Assembly: GCF_947179515.1 (NCBI RefSeq)
Contig: NC_067473.1
Span: forward strand, 86,908,850-86,972,849
DNA from: Apodemus sylvaticus
Lineage: Eukaryota; Chordata; Mammalia; Rodentia; Muridae
Reading direction: 5' to 3'
DNA: 64,000 nucleotides
Positions 46,791-63,049 of this stretch are shown piece after piece; the first letter of the stretch is position 1, and the number at the start of each line of letters is the position of its first letter. The translations under genes were made by a program, and so were the position numbers. The notes under the pieces are model-generated. The model was not told the DNA's origin, did no database searches, and saw only the letters and a list, made by a program, of their open reading frames with translations.

Positions 46791-49344
46791 GTGTATACAG
46801 ATGCAATGCATGTGTTTCTCTTGCTAACCACCCCTCCTCTATAGGCTATATATTTGGTCATCCAATCGTTCTATAGTGAGATTTTCAGGTGGCTAGCTCT
46901 CCTATAGACCTTCAAGTAATCATAGAAAAGCAAAGCCAGAGGCTCTGCTGTTCCAATGAAGCACTGAAGGAATCAGTAGATACCACTGAAAGGCAAAATG
47001 TTAAATACAGAGAATATCAGAGTAGTTAAACTAAGATTTTTTTAATGGGTGACTTTTAAAATTTGACTTCTATATACACAGGATATAAATCTTTCATTAC
47101 CCATTTTCTACTGGATTAACTATTTCATAGAATAAAGATTTGTTAACTGTTAGGAATTTTGAGCAAAGGCCCATATGTTGTGATATATATGACTATATTC
47201 GTGAGATATATATGACTTAAGATGAAATTCCTTCGAGGCACAGTACTCCTGATGAGTCAAAAAACATGGAATCTCAAATCACTAAATCTTAGTAGGTCTT
47301 CTTTCAGGGTCACTTAGCATTTATGAGATTTGAAGTATATTTAGGTCTTTTTTTTTTTTTACAAACTTTAAAATGTATTTGTAAAATGGAATTACATTAT
47401 TTACGTAGCAAGTGTTGACAACAAGTAGCATTTAATAAATAGCCCATGCACTTTAAATTATATAAAATGTGAAACTTATAAAACACTACAAAAAGTGTAT
47501 TGACTCATTGGTAACAATCTTTTCCTTATAACGTTTATAATTTCTCAGGGTAATGTGACACTCACCAACCACAGTACAATTTGATAAATGTCAGGATGAA
47601 GCATTAAAATGTCTAGACCTCAAATGAATACCAAGCTTATAAACTCTAAGCTCTTATGGAAGGAACTAGGACATTTATTACCACACCACTAAAACATGGA
47701 TTTTTCAATAAAAATAACTGAATAATGAAGCAATGTGTTCCTGACCAGGTAACCAATGAGTGTATTTTTTACTGCAGGAAACTAGAGAAAGCTACATTAC
47801 ATAGCCTGACTATATAGACTATTTCAGAATTCTAATTTCTTGAAGCCAAACCACATGCATACATTATCACATAGCATATGGTTGGTGCCAAAATCTTGTG
47901 TCTCTTTGCCTGATGCTCCTACAGCAAGATTTTTACTTTCTTGAGTCATGGTTTTGATCATGGCTCTGTAGCAATAACACTGTTTTACTTTCCCCTTCTA
48001 TTAAATAAGTAACAACAACAAACTCTTAACAACCACAACTCTATTTGTCATTGTCAATGAAAGTTAGCCTAGACAGAATACCAAGATAAATTTGTGGATG
48101 ATTTAGTATCTTAGCCTTTCATCTTCATGGCTGCCCAAAAGTTAAGAGGTTTGGGATGATTCAACTGTGAACAGGAGTAAAAGGCACTGAACAGAATGTC
48201 TAGGGCTGAGACAGACTGAGGAAACTGTAACTGTTGATTAATTTTTGAATTTAGTATGGGAATGCGACAGAAAAGTGTAAGAGGTGTTCCATGGAGGTGC
48301 TATGCTCATTATTCCGGATCTCAGAACACATTCTTGTATCTTGGAACTTATGACAACATGCTTAAATGGGCAAACAAAGTATGAGACTGCTATCCCAACC
48401 AAAGGAGTATCTCTACCAGCTTGTGGGAAATATAACTGGATGAAATGATGCAATAGTGTTTCAGTGCCGCCTCAGACCCTGAACATCAGCCAGGTACACT
48501 GAAATGCACGAAACCCACAGATAGAACTTTTGTAGAAAATGTGTTCTGGTAACTGTGATGATTTTTAAAACACATTTCAATTGTATCAAATGTAAGTATA
48601 AAGAAATTGCAAATCTTCTTTCAATTATCTAAAAGGAAATGCATAGCAAAGAAATTGAGAAAAGCAAATTCCAAATTGAGAGAAAACATAGAGGAACTAA
48701 GATGAAGAGCCCATAGAAAATGGAACTTTATAAGAAAACTATAGATATATAAGCAGTAGGACGTGAAAGCAGCTCTTGAGAAACACCAGACAAAAACAAT
48801 AAACATGTTTTTCTGACTAAGTATGTTTTGAAATTGATTTCAAAAGAAAAATTGGTTCTGATTGCAGATAAAAACCTGCCCCTGTGCATGTGCATCCTGC
48901 CTTAGGTTTGGTTAAAATGCTGGGTAAAGAACAGGTAAAAGTGAGGGCAGAAATAATTACATATTATACTGTGAATAAATCCAGCAAAATCTACATTGAT
49001 GATTTACCTAACTAATTCCCCAACAGTTTTGTTGTGACACAAAGTGTTAATTCCTAGTAACTATCCCAATATAAGGGATAAGGAATTGATGGATGACCCA
49101 TGGTGGCAGAATGCTGCAGCACCAGCTTTGGACTTCATCTACCATTGTCATACAAATGAAGGTCAGGCAAATACAGAAGTAAAAGACTGTGTCTGTCAAG
49201 CATCTTGCTCACGTAATTCTCACTGGAATCCAGGTCCCACAGATGTGTTTCGTATCTAGGAATAAACACATATAGAACATGCCTGGGATGTACAGGTAGC
49301 AACATTCAGCATGGTTGTGCTTTAAGGTATCAGTTGATCAGGAA
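46791..49344. other. Intronic sequence without an identified gene
   Basis: 2.5 kb of AT-rich DNA with a T-run at 47348-47360. No repeat or coding feature could be assigned. Confidence 0.45.
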
Positions 49345-49657
49345 GTGACACTACTTAAAGACTTAGGAGCTGTAGCCTTGTTGGAGGAAGTGTTACTAGG
49401 AGAGAGCTTTGAGGTTTCAGACACCCAAGCTAGGTCCAGTGGCCTTCTCTCTTCCTGCTGGCTACAGATCTGGATGTAGAACTCTCAGCTAATTTTTCAG
49501 CACCATGGCTACCTGTATGCTGCCATGCTCTCTGCCGTAAGGACAATGGACTAAGCCTCTGAAACTGTAAGCAAGCCCCAGTGTTAAGAGTTTCCTTTAA
49601 AACAGTTGCGATGTTCGTGATGTCCCTACACAGCAATAGAACACTGACTAGATGCTT
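49345..49657 (+). repeat. Dispersed rodent repeat, MaLR-like LTR suspected
   Basis: gtagccttgttggaggaagt, gagctttgaggtttcagaca, ggactaagcctctgaaactg, taagcaagccccagtgttaa and acagcaatagaacactgact form a widely repeated murine unit that I recognise but cannot name for certain. Its build resembles MST/MaLR LTRs. Confidence 0.55.
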
Positions 49658-49717
49658 ATCTACACTGGTCTCAACCAGAACAAACAGCTCAGTAAGCTAA
49701 ATTTCTTGGGAAAATTG

Positions 49718-49805
49718 TTTTCGGGGGTGGTGGGAACCAGGAAAGGAGGCAACATTTGAAATGTAATAAAGAATATATCTAATAAAAAAAAAAGAAAAAG
49801 AAAAA
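49718..49805 (+). mobile_element. Short L1 3' end
   Basis: A G-rich word (cgggggtggtggg) is followed by aggaggcaacatttgaaatg, taataaagaatatatctaat and an A/G-rich tail. This is the terminal 65 bp of L1 with its tail. Confidence 0.8.
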
Positions 49806-50814
49806 GCACAATTGGATTTGTCACTGGAAAGGTATCCCCAGAGCCTGCAATTCTTGTTGAAAATTTTAGAATATGCTTTTTAAATATAAAGATTTGTCAA
49901 ACTTGAAGACAGGCCCTCAAATGAGAAATTTCTAGCTAGATCATTATAAGTTATAAATAAAGGTAGTCACAGTTTTCCGTTTGGAATATTGACTAATTTC
50001 AGAAATGAATGCTCAGAATCACAAAAGCAAATGTGTTTTGACATGTCTCTTTGTATAAAGAAAATTCATTGTTGAAGAATTGAAGCAGCCTAGGGATTGA
50101 GGGGGATCTGAAGGGTTCCTCTCAAATGCAGAGTCCAGTGACAAAGGCACACTGTGCCATCCATTACATCAGCATTGTCTCATTTGTGGTCCTTAGCACA
50201 CCTCCTCAGTGTGTGTGTCAGGGGTGGGGGGAAGAGTTGTGTGTGTATGTGTTCTCTTGATCTTTCATTTCCTTGTCATTGAGTAAACTGTAGTATTCCT
50301 TTCCAAGAAATTCACTTTGTTTTTTTAACTGCTATCCTGTATGACTAGTTAAAGGCAGTAAAGGCAGAAGGAACATGAAATCTTTTCTGGGCCTACCACA
50401 GAGTTTCATTTTATTGTTTATATTCTAATTACTAAAGAAAATAATTGGGTATGTTTGGATTTGAGCTGGGGAAAATTGTTTTGGAAGGTGTTATTTCCAA
50501 AGGAAAATGCACAGTTAAGTGTTGCTTTCAAGTGCAAACATGTATAGTTGAAAAACTCCCACATGATACATGAGATTCCTGTTCAGCTGTGAAATGAACC
50601 CATACACTATGGATGTGTCTAACTACTGGGAGTGATATGATGATAACAGCAAAGTTCCAGAATGTGCTTTTGTGACTTTCTCTGCCTTACAAAACAGGAT
50701 AACAAGCACATAGGGAATGATATGTAAGATAGGGATTTCTCCCTACTGTGAACGATACTAATAAAAAGAAGAAGCTAACATTCTAATGGTACATGAAGAT
50801 AAAGATAATAGCTA
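49806..50814. other. Unassigned intronic sequence
   Basis: 1 kb of unique-looking DNA with a small TG-rich patch at 50208-50250. Confidence 0.45.
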
Positions 50815-51000
50815 TTATGACCTGAATATCCCCAAAACACATTACTTGAAATGTAGGCACTAATATCACAGTATTGTGAAACTGGGCTCTTTATGGGTAA
50901 TGTCGCCCGTGAGGGATGCTGTGCTGCAAGAGGGGACAAATTTAACTCTTCAGTTCTAGTCACCTTGTAAAAGCTCCACTCCAAGACACAGTAACAAGAT
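50815..51000 (+). repeat. MaLR/MST-like repeat fragment, tentative
   Basis: tatgacctgaatatccccaa, aacacattacttgaaatgta and tcacagtattgtgaaact resemble the start of MaLR-type LTRs, strongly decayed. Confidence 0.35.
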
Positions 51001-53194
51001 GCCATCTTTGAACAAATATGAAATCGTCCAGGACACTAAATTCATCTTGATCTTTGAGTTCCCAGCTTTACAATGTGACAAGCAAATTCTGTTTTTCACA
51101 AATTACCCAGTTGCATGTGTTACCCTAGCACATGCAGACTATGAGCACAGCTCTCTCTTAGAGTCCAAAGACAAGAATCAGCAAAGCCAGTTAATTACAA
51201 AGCCTCAAAAGATCAGAAATTCTTGTCAAATGTAGATGAGCCAATAAATTAACCACTCAGGCAATACAATCCATTGCTCTTAGAAACGTTTTGTTCTAGT
51301 GTGTTCTGATATTTGGATATTGCATGCAATTATCATAAGCCAACAAGAAATAGAATTGCAGAAATTGTATTTCATATTAATTTGATAATTATGGTCAAGA
51401 GTAATGCATAAAAGAAACCTAGCTAGGAATTTTTAGGAATGATCAAAAGCTTCCGAACTTCACAAAAGAAATCTGGCTTCATACTAGAAGGAGACAAGAT
51501 GATTGATGTCAATGTACTTGGTCACATAAGTCAATCTTCTACATCACTAAAGTTATAATACTTGGTATAGAATAGAACACATAGTATGAATTAGACAGGC
51601 CAACATATGTATGTGTGGATAAGTAAATGAATAAACAGTAAGAGTCACACTTTAGTAATAATTTCATGTCCTGAATAAATAAAATGATTTTATGAATCAA
51701 TTTAAGTTGGAATTTGGACATGTACAATAAAATTTTGTATCTTTTATTTCTAATTCCAATTAAATGAAGAGACTGCTTAGAAATACATACACACATACAC
51801 ACAAAGACCATATGTTTGTTTTTAAGAACAAACGTATTTACAAACTTTAATACTGTTTTATGATCTCTTCTTTTCACTTAATGCAGAAAGAGCAACCCAT
51901 TACTCTTCTGCACTTTCTGTTCAATTAATTATTACCTGGGGTAAACCATCATATATTGAGCCTAGGGGCTATTGGGCAAGCTTCTATCATTTAAGAAAGA
52001 TATCATTACTAATGCTTTGATAAATAACCTTATATCTAAAGCTAGAACTGTTTAACTCTTGGACACAAAATATACTAAGTGGAGAAGCATACTTGCAGTG
52101 CTCTTTTGCCAGTGTCTCATGTGTTCTCAGGGAAGCGTCTATCAATGCATTCTTAACCTGTGACACAGAGATGCTCAACATGTGAGCATCAGCAGAAAGC
52201 ACTGTGTCCTTCCCACACTAACCCCAGTTCCCGAGATTCAAAACTGCAATGACAAATTTCTAGGTTATCTGGGTTCACATTACGTGTTGGAAAGAAGTGA
52301 AGGCTGGCTCACCAAAAGGAAAGATGAGTGCAGGGAGAAGGCTGTCTTTCCAAAGGCCATAGGTTGCAACTGTCCTGGCAAGGCACCTCTCAGCCACAGA
52401 GAAGAGTGGTCACAGACAGAGCTATTCAGGAGTCTGCCAAGCACCAGCCAGAGCAAGAGCACTCTGTGTCTGTCGCTGTTGCTTCATCTTCTCTCAGCAG
52501 AGACTACGTTCAATAGACCTTAGGTAAGTCACCTTAAAGTTATGTGAGGAGTTGTTCTGTCAGACAGTTACCACTTTTGGAATTTCTACAACACTGAATT
52601 AGCATGAGGACACAGTTTCTGTGTGCTCCCCTCTAATGTCTGGGAGGAGAGGGGTTGTGATGATGAGGGTGCCAATTTCATAGCTGGTCTAGCTGACCTC
52701 TCACCATCTAGGTTATCTGAATCTTTTCCAGGATTTGATGCAAAACCTCATAGTGACCCAGGGATTATTTCTTTGTCCTTCTTTCAAGAATGCTTTAAAA
52801 AGTATCTCCAGAAAATAGATTGTGATATGAAATGCAGAGAGATCATTTACTTGCTCTGAGTGTCCTTTTACCTGGGATCTAAAATAACTATTACTAAGAA
52901 AAGGAAAATAGAGAGAGGGTGGTCATGATCCTGGCCATCTTGTATCTGTGTTCTATGAATATTTAGAATTATTCTCTATTCATCTGCTGTAAAGAGACAC
53001 TAAGAAGATAATTATATGCCTGCAATGTAATGCTAAATACTTGGCATTTTCAATTTAAAAGATAAATTTTTAAACTTTGTTTATACCAGTGTTTCTCAAA
53101 GTCCTTTGAATAGAACCCTTTTTAATTAAAACATGAAAATAACATTTAATAAAACCTAGTGCTTTGGAGAAATTTAATTCAAAGTAACAGAGGT
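51001..53194. other. Intronic sequence without an identified gene
   Basis: 2.2 kb. Frames at 51539-51877 (minus, 112 codons) and 52182-52523 (plus, 113 codons) have no recognised domain and lie beside frames of similar length in other phases, so I treat them as chance. Confidence 0.45.
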
Positions 53195-53490
53195 GTTATT
53201 GCTAACCTCAACTGTGAATTTGATGGGATGTAGAATCACCTAGGCCTCTGGGAATGCCTGTGAGAGATTATGTTGATTAGATAACTGAACTGAGAAAACC
53301 AGCCCACTGTGAGAGGCACCATGCCATAGGATAGGATCTTGAATTGTATACAAAGAGAACATGACTGGATGTCTCCCATTCACCAATCTCTGTACTTTAC
53401 GAGTTTTTTTTTTTTAAGTGACTTGATGCTTCACATTTCTGCTCCCTCAGTTTCCCTGCCATGATTGAATGTACCCATGATTTGTGAGTG
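53195..53490 (+). repeat. Old dispersed repeat, family uncertain
   Basis: aacctcaactgtgaatttga, tgggatgtagaatcacctag, cctgtgagagattatgttga, ccagcccactgtgagaggca and ttccctgccatgattgaatg form a unit I recognise as interspersed in rodent genomes but cannot assign. A T-run at 53406-53417 interrupts it. Confidence 0.5.
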
Positions 53491-55796
53491 AAAGTTGCTT
53501 AAGTCAGAGGATTTTAATAATCAACATGAAAAAAAATTAAAAAAAAAAAAACCTATGACAAGGACTGTGACTCACTTTATTAAGCCCAACAAAGAGATCT
53601 CCTCTCTGAAGTCTATTCCTTTCGGTGTTAAACCACTTAACAGAGCCAAACCACACCAAGAATGGAGAAAAACTGTCCCAATAATCACATGTCTAAACCA
53701 AAGACATAAATAGAAACATCAGATTCTTTACAGAAAAAAAACACATTATGCTACAGTCCATTTGATTGTTTGCCTTTGCTGCCACGGTTCCTTTCCACTC
53801 TAAATCTGAAGTTGGCTGGTCAATTACAGAGGACAAGCGCTTCTTTAGAAAGGTTAAATGAGTTGGAAGGGGTCTGGCAATGCATAATTGAAAAACAACT
53901 GGCCTAAATTCAAGCCACTGAATCAAGATACAAAACATTTTGAGCTCGGTTCATACAGCAATTCTATTTCATGGATAAAAATGTCAGTGCTCAAAGCGGT
54001 ATGGTGACCTCATCCAGCATTGTGAAAGAGAAAAGAATAATGCTACACTCCATGGGGTACAGAGTTGTCCACTGCACCCAGCCACACTTTATCTATGCTC
54101 GAGCAAATAGAACACATAAACCAGAACCTGGGGATAAAGATTAGGATCAGATGGCTGTCAAAGTGGATCCAGTAGCAGGTATGAAGTAGCTCTAACAGAA
54201 CATATAACCACTACCTATGTCTCAATCTTACAGTGGCTGTCCTCCATGGACAGATGATTTCTACTATAAGCAACTCTGTTAGGTTTAGCAGAGATATTTT
54301 GAAAGGTATTTGCCTTACATATGTTCTAATATTAGATTAAAGATAAAATATTCTAGTAAATTTTAGACTTTGTGTGACAGATAGATTGATTCCAAGCTAG
54401 GTGGCATAAGTAGGAAGTGCATGCCTACCCCCAGACTTATCAAATAACACACAATCCACTGAACAAAATTTGAAGAGTCAAAGCTGAGTTGAGTGTGCAT
54501 TCCCTAAAGATGCATGAAAGAAAATCATGTAACATTTAATTTTTTTCTCATTTTTTGTGTAGACACCCAGTAATCAAATAGAAACATGAACATTTGAACT
54601 CATTCCTTCACAAGTATAGTTAAAATCTAAATTTCACTTTACTCCTTGCATACACAGACCTGAAACTGTATTCATTTGTATGAACTGAGTTACAAACAAA
54701 TTAGTCATATTGTTTTAATAAGAAAATACTAAGGAAAGATAAGGCAAAAGGGAAGTTGAAATATACATAATTCTTCCCATTTGTTCATTTATTTTATTAT
54801 TATGTATTCACTGATTCCAGACTATATTGTTTGTTTTACTCTCACTGGCCCATCTGCATACCAGGCACATGTTAGCAAATTACTCAGTGCTTTGGAATTA
54901 TAACAACAAACAAAAGTCCAGTAAGCCTATTTTTCCCTATAATTACAGAATTCTTTTACATTTAGAACTTTCCTTGATTAGAAGTCACTAAGGATCACAG
55001 TTCATCTCCACACATATAAGTGAAGTGAAACATTCAGGTACAATACAACCACTTAACACATGTGTTTCAAAGTAGGGACAATGTATACAATTAGCATGTT
55101 CTCCTTTAAGTAAAAGTACTATTTTTGATGAATCACATTACAAAAATGCTACTGATGATATGTCTTTTGAAACAGATCATTTAAGTGCATTGCATTTATC
55201 CTTTAGTGGGGTATTATCATACTTTAAGGTTCCAATGTTGCTCACAGACTCTACTACCATAACAAACACAGAGCAGATCACTCCCTGTGTCACAAGTCTT
55301 CATTTACATCTGAATGTTGTGTTGATTATCTTCTTCTGAACAGACAGGACTTGAGTTTCTATGCTTTCAGATGACATAGTACATTAACCATTATTAAACA
55401 CTGAAGGAAACTATTTTACAATAAAAGAAAATACTTCACTAATTCTGTCCTTTGATTCTACCTGTAGTATATGTATTTCTCTTTAGAGAAATGCAAAAGG
55501 TTGCCTATGGTCTGTGGATTCCTTGTGAGGTTGTGATCAAATGGTTCACCAAGAGGCAGCATATGTCATCTGATCAAGCTCAGTTTCAGTGTTTAAACAA
55601 TTAATCTGCACAACACTGCACACATCAATCATGCTAACAGGAATCAGGGAGAAGAATGTCATGATCATGAAAGACCACACCAAACATGACACTGTTCTTT
55701 CTGCCTTTGGTTAGCTATCTTCTAATGAATCAAGAAATGATTATAGACTTCATGTGTTTTATTCTGTCTTGAAAGTAAGCTTTTCAAAAATTATGT
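53491..55796. other. Intronic sequence without an identified gene
   Basis: 2.3 kb, including an A-run at 53530-53550. AT-rich, no recognised repeat or protein motif. Confidence 0.45.
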
Positions 55797-55973
55797 TCAG
55801 GGAGTTTAGAGGTCTGATTGGGTGGAGGGTGGAGACATCCTTGTAGAGACAGGAGTTGGGGAGGAGGTATGGGATGTGGAACAAGTTAGAGGGTAGAGAG
55901 TGGAAGCAGGGAGAATAAGATCCGGAGTAAAAATAAATAAAATTAATTAATTAATTAATTAATTAATTAATTT
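55797..55973 (+). mobile_element. L1 3' end with (AATT)n tail
   Basis: A G/A-rich block (gtggagacatccttgtagag, aggagttggggaggaggtat, aacaagttagagggtagaga) ends in gtaaaaataaataaaatt and then (AATT)n at 55941-55973. This matches a murine L1 3' terminus whose tail has expanded as a simple repeat. Confidence 0.7.
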
Positions 55974-56929
55974 AATGCAATCTCCAAAAATGAAATTAAC
56001 CAGACAGATAAATAAAAAATTATTTATATTCTAATGATTAATGTTTCATAATTATCAATGCTTCAGAACTTCCTTTGGACTCTGGAGAAAAATAATTCAC
56101 ACTCCTGATCCTTGGTGCTTCAAGCTTACCTGTATGAAAACTATGAATTACCATGTGGGTAGGTTGATACCTAAAAGGACAGGATGGGGGGGGGGGGGCA
56201 GAGCACTATCATATATGCAAGGCAGCATGCTCCACAATTGACTTAGTTCTTCACAAACTTTAAAAACATGTTTAAATATCTGTCCACAACTTTTCAGCAC
56301 ATTCTAAATTGCACTAAAGAGATGTCCATTTATTTAGCAGTGGTTGATTTGAACAGTAGGCCCAAACAGGACATCATTAATCAGCTATAAAAGACAGATA
56401 GGCCAGATGTCCCAGACAGATGCTCATTGACTAGCTCTGCACTGTAAACACTATTCCAGTACTCAACAACATGGAGTCCAGTAATTTCCTTTGTTCAGCA
56501 TTCCTGGTACAAACAGATCTTTCTCTCTGTCAAAAGGGGGAATAATTTGTCTGCTATACATAAAACCACTACTAACTTGTATTTTTGCCAATGTGTATTA
56601 GTCAGTTTCCACTGTAACAATCAAATGAATGAGTTTGTAGCAACTGATAAGCTCTTACACACAGCACATGGTAGATCAGGTCTGTCTATTACTGAGTCAC
56701 TTATAAAATCTTCCACATTTTATATCAAGTTTTTATGCCCAATTGTTTATAGTACAGTCATAGTACATACATGTGTTTTATATGCATAAATTGATATATA
56801 CATGTAAAGAAAATAAGTCCTACACCAAATAGAACTAATAAACAAATAGTTTCAAGATATGAAGTCAATAGGCAAAATTAAAAATCAGTTTGACACAGAT
56901 ATCTAAGAAAGAAAAAAGTAATTCCATTT
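55974..56929. other. Unassigned intronic sequence with a G13 run
   Basis: 950 bp. Thirteen consecutive G at 56186-56198. No gene or repeat otherwise recognised. Confidence 0.55.
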
Positions 56930-58425
56930 AAATAGTGTCAAGATCATCAAGAGTCTCAATTAAAAAAGTACATAGAAATAAATTTAATGAGGGTTTTAAA
57001 GCCTAAATGGCTGAAAATTATAAAACATTGCTTTAAAAATGAGAAGACAGAGGTAATGGGAAGGAAACCTGTATTCGTGGATCTGAAGCATCACAATGTC
57101 ACCAAAATGGGTAGAACTGGGATGTCCATCCTGCCCAAACTAAAACAACACATTTTACACATGTAGATGTCCTCAACCCACAAGAGTCATGTCAGAGGAC
57201 TTTAAATATCCAAAGCCACTTTGAGCAACAAGCAATAACATCAGTATTTCAGATCCGACCTGGAGGTATCAGAATGCCAGATTTAAAAATCTGTTACAAA
57301 GCTAGAGTAACCAAAACAGCATTATACTGGCATAATGTGTGCACGGGAATAGAGAACTGTAAACCCACAGACTTGACAGCAGCCAAAAGTGTTAAAAGCA
57401 CACAATGGGCAAAGCAGCTCTGGGAAGGCTTCAGTAGGCATCACTGGGAAAATGGAACAGCCAATTACAGAACAGAAAGTGGGCCTACACCCAAACACAA
57501 CAAACAACCCTTGCAAACTACTGTAACAAAGTGTAAAGAAAAACTCCCCTACATGGGTCTGAACGATATTTTGTGGGGACAAAACTCAAAATCTACTGGA
57601 TAGAATACAAATACACAGAAGTTGCGTCAGACTGACTGCTTCTTCACTGCAAATTGGACGACTGTCAAGATATAAGAGTTACCTGTAAAACTGAGAAAAA
57701 TGCAAACCATGTGTCTGTTCAGTGGTCAATGGAAAGTAAATAACTTGGTTTAAAAATGAACAAACTAGCATCAGAGCCAGAGGGAGTGGAGGACACTAGG
57801 GAAAAGGGGCCTCAAAACATGCCAGAACCAATCCATGGGCGCTCACACAGCTGGAGACAGCACACACAGAACCTGCTGCACAGCTGCACCAGATGGAGTC
57901 CTAGAGATGAAAGGAGACGTGGGCACATACAGTCACCCCTAAACCAGAAGCTTCCTCCAACTGGCAACCACTTGCCAATAAAAACTTCGTTTCTCCAAGC
58001 AAGTCTCACTGGGGAAACCAACCATGGGTTGCATGCCCAGCAGTAGATAGCAAAGAGAAAATGAACTCAATGACATCTTTGGAGGTACTTTCCCTTCTAA
58101 TATTCTGTCAGGGCAGTGTATTTAACTTACAGGCTTTAAGTATATATTAGAGGTTCAATTGTGTGGTTTGTATGGGATTCCTGTGTGTATAACCAATGTT
58201 TCTGCATCCACTTGTGTTGCTCATGATTTTGCTCTGACTCCATTTCTTCTGTTTGTTTTTGTTTTATCTAACTTTATTATTATTCCTGAGATACCTGTTT
58301 GTTTCTAAGAGAGACAGAAAGGATGTAGATGCAAATGGGATGAAATGAGAGGGGAGATGGAGAAGAACTGGGAGGAGTTGGGGCAGGGAAACGATATTCA
58401 GAATATACTGTATTAAAAAATCTAT
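56930..58425 (+). mobile_element. L1 fragment: ORF2 3' part plus 3'UTR, broken
   Basis: Around 57290-57480 the translated words ARVTKTALYWHN and STQWAKQLWE..FSRHHWENGTAN align with ORF2p C-terminal sequence in one frame. From 57740 the order gaacaaactagcatcagagc, gggagtggaggacact, agtctcactggggaaaccaa, gcccagcagtagatagcaaa, atgaactcaatgacatcttt and gaactgggaggagttggggc is that of an L1 3'UTR. The element is plus strand (antisense to Snca), lacks everything upstream and has several stops. Confidence 0.8.
57274..57603 (+). pseudogene. L1 ORF2 remnant, 109-codon open stretch
   Basis: The longest open part of the ORF2 remnant in the preceding element. Similarity to ORF2p is clear only for about the first 65 codons; the remainder is weakly matching. 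It has no catalytic residues and no expression signals. Confidence 0.65.
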
Positions 58426-58451
58426 AGTTGGTTAGAGGAAAATGGAGAAAA

Positions 58452-58840
58452 AAAGAAGCTGGAGAGTTGGCTCACTGGGTTGTTACCCATTTGCTGTATA
58501 AACACATATCCTTGCTTTGGATTCCCAACACCCATGAGAAAAGCCAAGCATGACACACCTGTAAACTCAATACTAGGAAATGGATACAGTTGGATCCTGG
58601 AAGAATTGACTGCAAAAATATCCCAGTGTCAATCTATGGCCTCTATGTATGCCTGTAGAGACAAGTGCATTTGCATAACACATATACACAAACTCACATG
58701 TACATATTACACACATATACACATACAACCCACACATACCATGCACCTACACATACACTATACATACCATAGACACAACAGACACATATCACAGATATAC
58801 ACACCAAATACACCACACACACACACACACACACACACTG
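58452..58840 (+). repeat. B4 SINE ending in CA-rich repeat
   Basis: The head agctggagagttggctcact, then gattcccaacacccatgaga, catgacacacctgtaaact and a degenerate CA/ATA tract from about 58678, with pure (CA)n at 58811-58839. The His/Thr- and Cys/Val-rich frames across the tail are artefacts. Confidence 0.75.
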
Positions 58841-58844
58841 AATT

Positions 58845-59475
58845 AATTGGCTGGATAGACACTTATCAAAGAAGTCATACAAATAGCTAAACACTAAGTG
58901 AATATGATTCAAAACCACAGTGATCTATTACTTTATACCCATTAGACTGGTTATCTAAAAGACAACCCATAACCAGAATCATGAGGATGTAGAGGACAGG
59001 GAATCTTAAGCACCAGCTGCTAAGAATGTAACTGAGTTATTAACAAGACTGTGTGCAAGTCCTCAAACATTAAAATCACAGCTACCATATAGTCTGGTAA
59101 CCATATTGGTGGGTATGAAGAAAGAAACCAGTCACAACAGTTAATATGTGCAAACAAGCCAAAGAGTAATTAGCAGCTGAATTGGTAAAGATGTGTACAT
59201 ATGTGCACAAATGCAATATTATTCCACCTTCAAGAGGTCTTTACAGATAGGGAAATCTTTACATTTGCCACAGCATGACTAAACCTTGAGGACATTTTAC
59301 TATGCAAATAAACCAGATGCACAAAGGTACAGACTTTGTGATCTCTCTTCTATGTAGAACATTTTCTAAAAAAAACATCAAGTCCATAGAAAAAAAGGTT
59401 AGAATAGTGGCTACCAGGGGCTGGGAGATGGAAGAAATGGCAAGATGATGGTGATAAGTTATCAAGGGTAAGGAG
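58845..59475 (+). repeat. Ancient L1 (L1M-type) ORF2 3' end
   Basis: gacacttatcaaagaagtca, tacccattagactgg, atgaggatgtagaggacagg, aaaccttgaggacattttac and agtggctaccaggggctggg follow the ancestral mammalian L1 ORF2/3'UTR order on the plus strand. Many stops, no usable frame. Confidence 0.75.
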
Positions 59476-62753
<3,278 letters not shown>

Positions 62754-62967
62754 TTAGGAAAATCAAGAATGACAACAGATTAAAAGATGGTGGTGTGATA
62801 GAAATTTTAATAATTCCACTTCTGGCAGCTGTCAACTTTTTGTTGTTATATGTTAGACACATATAACATAGGTAACAAGCGTTTGAAGAAACAAGACAGC
62901 CATGTAGAAGTGGCATGTTTCAACCAAACACTGAATACAAGTTTAATGAGGAGATTAGAAAGTATTG

Positions 62968-63049
62968 AGACTTTCGGGGAGTGGGGGTCCTGAAAAGGGG
63001 AAATCATTTGGAATGTAAATAAAAAAATATATCGAATAAAAAATAAAAG
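62968..63049 (+). mobile_element. Short L1 3' end in intron 3
   Basis: gactttcggggagtgggggt, gaaaaggggaaatcatttgg, aatgtaaataaaaaaatata and tcgaataaaaaataaaag: the last 75 bp of a murine L1 with tail, the same subfamily as the insertion at 20.2 kb but on the opposite strand. No convincing target duplication found. It lies about 215 bp upstream of exon 4. Confidence 0.88.

Noticed and set aside
52182..52523. 113-codon plus frame followed by a ggtaagt donor-like word
   Set aside because: It would be antisense to Snca; three frames are open in the same place and there is no recognised protein. One donor-like word is not evidence for an exon.
58480..58918. 136-codon plus frame with His/Thr/Tyr-rich end
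   Set aside because: It reads through a B4 SINE into its CA-rich tail; composition is explained by the repeat.
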